Assembly: GCF_000308475.2 (NCBI RefSeq)
Contig: NZ_BAFT02000057.1
Coordinates: 1 to 64,000, forward strand
Source of the DNA: Nocardia brasiliensis NBRC 14402
GTDB lineage: Bacteria; Actinomycetota; Actinomycetes; Mycobacteriales; Mycobacteriaceae
Direction of reading: 5' to 3'
DNA length: 64,000 bases
The notes below the pieces were generated by a model. The model was not told where the DNA came from. It saw only the letters and a program-made list of their open reading frames with translations, and did no database searches. Each line of letters opens with the position of its first letter. Position 1 is the first letter of the stretch. Shown piece by piece: positions 52,912 to 62,200 of the stretch. A program made the position numbers and the translations under genes.

Positions 52912-53287
52912 CCCGCCGCAGCCCGGTCGCGACGCGTCGCGCAGGATGTGAGGACCACAACACGAGGTACTCGGATCGGCCGCAACGGCGCTGCCTGTGA
53001 TCATGTTCGTCGGCTATGGCGGTTGGTTGGTTCGGTGCGCGTGACGACGGTAGATTGGATCGGTGATCTGCAGCGAGATTGCCGGCGGTGCCGGTGGGTG
53101 GGTAAAGGACGCGGTCGCGCCTATGTAACAAGGTCACCCTGGCCGACAGATAGTGCCAATGAGCTTTTTTGCCTGATTGATATGAGAACTGAACCCCGAG
53201 ACACGGGCGCCACGCTGGGATAGGTGTGCGTCCTGTCCGGGTGTCGTCGGGGAGCGCTTGCGTGGTGTTCCGGAAGCGAGGTTACGG
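52912..53287. other. Intergenic region upstream of the NRPS
   Basis: 376 bp without a convincing gene. A perfect 14-bp palindrome CGCGACGCGTCGCG lies at 52928-52941. An AT-rich stretch at about 53120-53190 (with a run of six Ts) is the likeliest promoter site. The sequence around 53278-53281 provides the ribosome-binding site for the NRPS. Confidence 0.5.
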
Positions 53288-56200
53288 TTGGACCGGCAGG
53301 ATTTCGGCGGAAACGGCGAAGCTGGTGGCGAACGGGTCCAGGCTGGTTCGGCCGAGTACTTCCCGCTGTCCCCGGCGCAGCTGGGTATCTGGTATGCCCA
53401 GCACGTCGACCCGCAGGTGCCGATCAACATCGCCCAGTACGTCGATCTGCACGGCGTGCTCGATCTGGAGGTGTTGCGCGAAGCGCTGATCATCGCCTCG
53501 ACCGAGCTGGAGTCCGGCTTCCTGCGCATCGTCGAACGTGACGGTCAGCCGTACCAGTGGGTCGACCACAGCATTCCCGACCACGACAAGGTCTACTACG
53601 TAGATCTGCGGGACGAGGAAGATCCGGCCGCCGCCGCGATGGCGTGGATGCGGGCCGAGTACAGCCGCCCGGTGAACCTCACCGAGGACCGGTTGATGCG
53701 CATCGCCGGCCTGCAACTGGCCGACGACCACTGGTACTGGTACCTGCGCGCGCACCACATTTCGCTCGACGGCTTCGCCGCCATGACCAACGTGAACCGC
53801 ATCGCCGAGGTCTACACGGCGATGGTGAACGGCGAGGAGATCAAGCCGGCCAAGGCCACCGATCTGCGCACGCTCTACGACCAGGAAATGGCGTACCGGG
53901 ACAGCACCCGGTTCGTCTCGGACAAGGAGTACTGGGCCGAGAAGGTCAAGGGCCTGGAGGAAGGCACCAGCCTGGTCGGCCGCTCGGCCGAACCCGCGGC
54001 GATCAACGGCATCGCCAGCGCGCTGCTCTCGGACGAGCAGACCGCGCTGTTCGAAGCCGCTGCGGCACGCCATGACTCGATGCCCGCAGGCCTGTTGCTC
54101 GCCGGTTTCGCCACCTATCTCGCGCAGTGGACCGGCTCCGAGGACGTCATCCTGAGCCTGCCGGTGACCGCGCGCACCACCGCCGCGATGCGGCGTTCCG
54201 GTGGTGTGTCGTCCAACATCGTGCCGCTGCGCCTGCGGGTCGGCTACGACACCACCGTCGCCGACCTGCTGCAGCAGGTGGCCGTGACGGTGGCGGGCAC
54301 GCTGCGCCACCAGCGGTACCGGCACGAGGACATTCGCCGTGATTCGGCGGGCGATGGCGTGGTGACCACGGAATTCTTCGGTCCGTGGGTCAACATCATG
54401 CTGTTCCAGGACCAGATCCGGATGGGCTCGATGGTCGGCACCATGAGTGTGCTGTCCACCGGCAGCATCGAGGATCTCGGCGTCAACTTCTACCAGTCCG
54501 AGGCGGGCGCCCGCGCGCGGATCGACTTCGAGACCAACCCGAACCTCTACACCGAAGCCGAAGCGCGCCGCCATCATTCGCGGTTCCTCGAGTTCTTCGA
54601 GCGGTTCCTCGCCGCTGCGGCCGACACCCCGGTCTGGTCGCTGGTGTCGACCACCGACGACGAGCGGCAGCTGACCCTCGTCGAGTGGAACGACGCCGAG
54701 CAACAGGTGCCCGACACCACGCTGGCCGCGCTGCTCGACGCACAGATGCCGGTGGCTCCGGACAACATCGCGCTCGATTTCGAGGGCGCCACTCTGACCT
54801 ACGCCGAGTTCGACGCGCGGGTCAACCGTTTGGCGCGCTTCCTGATCGCCGACGGCGTCGGCCCGGAATCCCTTGTCGCACTGGGTATGCGCCGCTCGCT
54901 GGAGCTGGTCGTCGGCATGCACGCGGTGCTGAAGGCCGGTGGCGCGTACGTGCCGATCGATCCGGATCATCCGGCCGATCGCACCGCCTACATCCTCGAC
55001 AGCGCGGCACCGGTCTGTGTGCTGACGCTGACCGCCGACGAGCTCGAGTTACCGGAGTCGGTGCGGCAGGTGCCGATCGACACCCTCGATGTGTCGGCGT
55101 ATTCGGCCGCGCCGATCACCGACGCGGAGCGGCTCGCCCCGCTGCGGCCCGGCAACACCGCCTACGTCATCTACACCTCGGGCTCGACCGGTCGTCCGAA
55201 GGGCGTCGCGGTCACCCATCACGCGATCGTCAACCAGCAGCTGTGGATGCTCGACGAGTACCGGCTGACCGCGGACGACGTGTACCTGCAGAAGACCGCC
55301 ACCACCTTCGACGTGTCGCTGTGGGGGTACTTCCTGCCCCTGCTGGTCGGCGCGAAGCTGGTGATCGCGAGCCCGGACGGGCATCGTGATCCGCTTTACG
55401 TCGCGGACATGATCGAGCGGCACGGCGTCACCGTGACCGACTTCGTGCCGTCCATGCTCACCGTGTTCGTCGCGCACGCGACCGCCGCGCAATGCGCCAC
55501 GCTGCGCGCGGTTTTCGTGATCGGCGAGGCGCTGCCGCCGGAAACCGCCGCGGGTTTCCGCGCGATCACCCGCGCCGGGCTGCACAACCTGTACGGCCCG
55601 ACCGAGGCCGCGGTTTCGGTCACCTACTGGGAGGCGACCGCCGCCGACACGGTGACCGTGCCGATCGGCATCCCGGAGTGGAATGTCGCTGTCTACGTGC
55701 TGGATTCGCGGCTGCGCCCGGCCGCCATCGGAGCGCCGGGCGAGCTGTACCTGGGCGGGCGTCAGCTCGCGCGCGGGTATCGCGGCCGCCCGGACCTGAC
55801 CTCGGACCGCTTCGTCGCCAACCCGTTCTCGGCCACCGGTGAGCGCATGTACCGCACCGGTGACCTGGTGCGCTGGAACGACGCGGGCACGCTGGAATAC
55901 ATCGGCCGCACCGACTTCCAGGTGAAGTTCCGCGGCCAGCGCATCGAACTCGGCGAGATCGAGACCGATCTGCTCGCGCATCCCGCGGTCAGCCAGGCCG
56001 TCGTGCTGGTGATGGACACCGCCACCGGTCAGCAGCTGGTCGCGTATGTCGTTCCCGCGCCGGGACATTCGATCGATCCGGTCGAGCTCACCCGGTTCGC
56101 GGGCGAGAAGCTGCCCAGTTACATGGTGCCCGCCTCGATCATGGTGCTGGACGCCTTCCCGCTCAACACCAGCGGCAAGCTGGACCGTAAAGCGTTGCCG

Positions 56201-59200
56201 GAGCCGGTGTTCAGCGCCGACGCTGCCGACTTCCGGGCCCCGCGCACCCAGGCCGAGCAGATCGTCGCGGGCATCTTCGCCGACGTGCTCAGCCAGGAGC
56301 GCATCGGCATCGACGACAACTTCTTCGACCTGGGCGGCAACTCGCTGGTCGCGACCCAGGTGGTGTCGCGGATCGGCGCGGCGTTCGGCACCCAGCTCGG
56401 GGTGCGCGCCCTGTTCGAGACCCCGACCGTCGCCGGTATCGCGCTGCGCATGGAGAACGCGTCCCCCGCCGAGGGGGCGCGCCCGCCGCTGGTCGCGCAG
56501 CAGCTGCCCGACCGGGTGCCGCTGTCGCTGGCGCAGCAGCGGATGTGGTTCATCAACCAGTTCGACTCGACCGTGCCGGCCTACAACCTGCCGTTCGTGG
56601 TCCGGTTGCGCGGCCAGGTCGATCTGGACGCGCTGCACGCCGCGCTGACCGACGTGCTGGACCGCCAGCAGTCGCTGCGCACGATCTTCCCCGAGTCCGG
56701 CGACGGCGGCTACCAGCAGGTGCTGCCGGTCGACCAGGTCGATCTCGGCATCGCGATCGAGCCGATCGACGAAGCCGAATTGCACGGTGCGCTCACCGGA
56801 TTCGCCGCCACCGGCTTCGACGTCTCGCGCGAGCTGCCGATCCGGGTGCGGGTGTACGCGGTGACCGGCGGTCGCGAGAACGGGGCCGCGGATTACGCGG
56901 TCGCCTTCGTGGTGCACCACATCGCCGCCGACGGTTTCTCGTTCGGTCCGCTCGCGCGCGATATCGCCGCCGCCTATCTGGCGCGTTCGGCCGGACAGGC
57001 GCCGAGTTGGGCGCCGCTGCCGGTGCAGTACCAGGACTTCAGCGTCTGGCAGCGCGAGCTGCTCGGCGCCGAATCCGATCCCGGATCCATGGCTTCGCGC
57101 GAAATCGCTTACTGGCGAAGGGCTTTGGCCGGACTGCCGGATCAGCTGGACCTGCCGACCGACCGTCCCCGGCCGCCGGTGCAGAGCTTCAGCGGTGGCC
57201 GGGTCGGCTTCCAGATCGATGCCGAACTGCATCAGCGTCTTTCGGCGTTGGCACGGGCGCAGGGCGTCAGCCTGTTCATGGTCATGCACGCCTCGCTGGC
57301 GGTGCTGCTGGCCCGGTTGTCGGGCACCACCGACATCGCGATCGGCACCCCGGTCGCCGGGCGCGGCGAGCAAGCGCTCGATGATCTGATCGGCATGTTC
57401 GTCAACACCCTCGTGCTGCGTTCGGAGGTCGACGGCGCCGAGCCGTTCACCGAGTTCCTCGGCCGCACGCGCGAAACCGACTTGGCCGCTTTCGCTTTCG
57501 CGGATGTGCCGTTCGAGCGGCTGGTCGAGGTGCTCAACCCGACCCGCTCGCAGGCGCGCCACCCGCTGTTCCAGGTGATGCTCTCGTTCCAGGAGATGTC
57601 GCACGCGACCCTGGAACTGCCCGGACTCTCGGTCACCGCCGACGAGCTCGAGGTCGACATCGCCAAGTTCGACCTGCAGTGGACCGTCACCGAAGAGCGT
57701 GGCGCGAACGGCGAACCCGCGGGCATGGCGGCCGTGGTGTCCTTTGCCACCGATCTGTTCGATGCCGCCACGGTCACCGAGTTCGGCCGCCGCTATCTGC
57801 GGGTGCTCGAGGCCGCGGTCGCCGCACCGCACACCGCGGTGCGCGATATCGAGATCCTCGACGACGCCGAGCGCGCGACCGTGCTCACCGACTGGAACCG
57901 GACCGCGCACGAACTGCCCGCGGCCACCGTGCTCGATCTGTTCCAGGGGCAGGTGCGGCAGCGGCCGCGCGACATCGCCGTCGTGTTCGACGGCGGCACC
58001 CGCAGCGCGGGCGAGTTCGGCCCGCAGGTCGAGCTTTCCTATGCCGAGTTCTCGGCGCGCGTGAATCGCTTGGCGCGCAAGCTGATCGCCGAGGGCGTCG
58101 GCCCGGAGTCGTTGGTCGCGGTCGGCATCCGCCGTTCGGTGGACATGCTGATCGCCATCTACGCCACCATGACCGCCGGCGGCGGCTACGTGCCGATCGA
58201 CCCCGATCATCCGGCTGAGCGCACCGAGTACGTGCTGGCCAACTCGGCGCCGGTGTGCGTGCTGACCACCCTGTCCGACGACGTCCGCGCCGAGGACTGC
58301 CCGGTGCTCGCGCTGGACACCTTGGATCTGAGCGAGTTCAGTGACGCGCCGATCACCGACGCGGAGCGCCGCGCCCCGCTGCGTCCGACCAATGCCGCGT
58401 ACGTGCTCTACACCTCCGGCTCCACCGGCCGGCCCAAGGGCGTGGCGGTGAGCCATGCCAGCGTGCTCAACCAGATCGCCTGGATCACCGGCGAATACCG
58501 CATCGGCCCCGGCGATGTGATCCTGCAGAAGACCCCGGTCACCTTCGACGTGTCGGTGTGGGAGCTGTTCGGCACGCTCGCCGTCGGCGCCCGGATGCTC
58601 ATCGCCGCGCCGGACGGCCACCGCGACCCGATGTACCTCTCCGAGATCATCGGCCGCCACCGGGTGACCATGACCTCGTTCGTGCCGTCGATGCTCTCGG
58701 TGTTCGCCGGGGCCGCCTCGACCGCCGAATGCGCTTCGCTGCGTGCGGTTCTCGTCGCCGGTGAAGCCCTGCCCCCGGCCACGGTCGCCGCGTTCCGGCA
58801 GTTCTCCACCGCCGCGATGCACAACCTGTACGGCCCCACCGAGTTCACCGTGCACGCCACCGCCTGGCATCTCAACGAGGTGGCTCCGGCTTCGGTGCCG
58901 ATCGGCCGCCCGGTGTGGAACGCCCAGGCCTATGTGCTCGACGCCGGCTTGGCGCCGGTGCCCGTCGGCGTGCCCGGCGAGCTGTACCTCGGGGGTGCGC
59001 AGGTGGCGCGCGGCTACCACGGCCGCCCCGACCTGAGCGCGGAACGCTTCGTCGCGGACCCCTTCGGTCCGCCCGGTGCGCGCCTGTACCGCACCGGCGA
59101 CCTGGTCCGCTGGGTCGAGCCGCGGGACCCGGAGGTCGGCGCCGCCGGCGTGCTGGAGTACATCGGCCGCACCGACTTCCAGGTGAAGTTCCGCGGGCAG

Positions 59201-62200
59201 CGCATCGAACTCGGCGAGATCGAGGCCGCGCTGCTCGACCACCCGGCCGTCGGCCAGGCGGTCGTGCTCGTGCTGGACACCGTCGCGGGCGATCAGCTGG
59301 TCGCCTACGTGGTGACGCCCGCGGGCCCGGTCGATATCGACAACATCAAGAACGCGCTGCATCGCACGCTGCCCGCCTACATGGTGCCGTCGGCGATCGT
59401 GGTGCTGGAAGCGTTGCCGCTCAACCCCTCCGGCAAGCTCGACCGCAAGGCGTTGCCCGCCCCGGTCTTCGAGGTGCGCGAATTCCGTGCGCCGACCACA
59501 CCGATCGAAGAGATCGTCGCGCAGATCTTCGGCGAGGTGCTCGGCATCAACCGGGTCGGCGTCGACGACGACTTCTTCGAGCTGGGCGGCAACTCGCTGA
59601 TCGCCACCCAGGTCGCTTCCCGCCTCGGCATCGCGCTCGACACCAGGGTGCCGGTGCGCATGCTGTTCGAGGCCTCCACCGTTGCCGCGCTCGCGGCCCG
59701 GGTGGAGTCGCACGCCGGTGACGGCGCGCGCAAGGCACTGGTCGCCCGGGTGCGGCCGGAGGAGGTGCCGCTGTCGCTGGCACAGCAGCGGATGTGGTTC
59801 CTCAACCGGTTCGACACCGAGTCGGCGGTCAACAACATCCCGGTCGCCATCCGGCTCTCCGGTGATCTCGATGTGGCCGCGCTGCAGGTCGCGGTCATCG
59901 ACGTGATCGACCGGCACGAGTCGCTGCGCACCGTGTTCCCGGAGACCAAGACCGGGCCGGTGCAGGTGGTGCTGGACGCGGCGCAGATCGTGCCCGACCT
60001 GACCCCGGTGCCGGTCACCGAGCACAACCTGATCGACCACCTGGTCGAGCTGGCCTCCATGGCCTTCGACGTGACCAACGAAGTGCCTTTGCACGCAAGG
60101 CTTTTCGAGATCAGCGAGTCCGAGTACGTGCTCGGCATGGTGGTGCACCACATCTCCGCCGACGGCTGGTCGATGGGCCCGCTGGCCCGCGACGTCATGG
60201 TGGCCTACGCGGCGCGCACCTCGTGGGAGGCCCCGGCCTGGTCGGCGCTGCCCGTGCAGTACGCGGACTACGCGCTGTGGCAGCGCGAGGTGCTCGGTTC
60301 CGAGGACGACCCGAGTTCGTTGATCGCCAACCAGATTCGGTACTGGACGCGTGAACTCGCGGATCTGCCGGACGAATTGGTGCTGCCTTCGGATCGGCCG
60401 CGCCCGGCGGCCGCCTCCTATCGCGGCGGCACCTACCCGTTCGTGATCTCCGGCGAGACCCAGCGTGCGCTGGTCGATCTGGGGCGCAGGCACAACGCCT
60501 CGTTGTTCATGGTCATGCACAGCGCGCTGGCCGTGCTGCTGGCCCGGGCCAGTGGTACCGGCGACATCGCCATCGGCACGCCGGTGGCGGGCCGCGGCGA
60601 GGCCGCGCTGGACGACCTGATCGGCATGTTCGTCAACACGCTCGTGCTGCGCACCCAGGTGCACGGCGCGGCGAGCTTCGCGGATCTGCTCGCGCACGCC
60701 CGCGAGACCGATCTGCATGCCTTCGCGCATGCCGACGTGCCGTTCGAGCGGCTGGTCGAGGTGCTCAACCCGGCGCGTTCGCAGGCCCGGCACCCGCTGT
60801 TCCAGGTGATGCTGACCTTCCAGAACACCCGGCAGGCCAGCCTGGAGCTGCCCGGTCTCTCGGTCAACGGCATCGACTACGACGCCCGTCTCGCCAAGTT
60901 CGACCTGCAGCTCACGCTGCAGGAGACCACGAACGAACTCGGCGAAGCGGCCGGTATGTCGGCCGAGTTCTCCTATGCCCTCGACCTTTTCGACGAGGCG
61001 ACGGTCGCCGCGTTCGCACGCCGACTGGACCGCGTGCTCGCCGCCGTCACCGCGGACCCGCAGGTCGCCATCGGCGATATCGACCTGCTCGCGCCCGAGG
61101 AACACGCGCGGGTGCTCGTCGATTGGAACGACACCGCCCAGCCGGTGCCCGCCGAGACGCTGGTCTCGCTGTTCGACGCGCAGGCGGCGGCGACGCCGGA
61201 CGCGGTGGCCCTGGTCTTCGACGAGGAACGGCTCACCTATCGCGAATTGCAGGTGCGGGCCAACCGGATCGCGCGCCAGCTGATCAAGGCCGGTGTCGGA
61301 CCGGAATCGCTTGTCGCACTGTCGATCCGGCGCTCCAACGAACTGGTCGTCGCGATGTACGCGGTGCTGCAGACGGGTGCGGCGTACGTGCCGCTCGATC
61401 CGGACCAGCCCGCCGACCGGATCAACCACATCGTGGACACCGCGCGGCCGCGGATGATCCTGTACCGCTCCGCCGACGGCTTCGGCATCGACCTGCAGCG
61501 CGAGGTCCCGGTCATCGCGATCGAGGGCATCGAGGGCGTGCCCGGCATGGCCGCGTCGAGCGGCGCGCCGATCACCGACGCGGAACGCACCCGCGCGCTG
61601 CGGCCGGAGAACACCGCGTATGTGATCTTCACTTCGGGTTCGACCGGTCGTCCGAAGGGCGTGGCGGTCAGTCACGCCGCGATCGTCAACCGGCTGCTGT
61701 GGATGCAGCACGAGTACCCGATCGGTCCCGACGACGCGGTGCTGCAGAAGACGCCCGCTACCTTCGACGTCTCGGTCTGGGAGTTCTTCTGGCCGTTGCA
61801 GACCGGTGCGCGCCTGGTCGTCGCGAAGCCGGACGGCCACCGCGATCCGGTGTATCTCGCGCAGATCATCGCCGAGCAGGGCATCAGCACGGCGCACTTC
61901 GTGCCGTCGATGCTGTCGGTGTTCGTGTCCACCCTCGGCAACGAGAGCGGCGACGCGGACGGCTACCCCTCGTCGCGGCTGCGGCAGGTGTTCGCCTCCG
62001 GCGAGGCGCTGCCCGCGCCGACCGCGGCGCGGCTGCGCGAGCTGACCGGCGCGCGCCTGCACAACCTCTACGGTCCCACCGAGGCCGCCGTCGACGTCAC
62101 GTATCACGAAGTGACGCAAGCGGATACGGTTTCCGTCCCGATCGGGCGCCCGGTGTGGAACACCCGGGTGTTCGTGCTCGACGCCCGGTTGCATCCGGTC

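Noticed and set aside
52948..53223. A 91-codon frame upstream of the NRPS
   Set aside because: No ribosome-binding site, an Arg/Trp/Cys-rich product and overlap with the likely promoter region.
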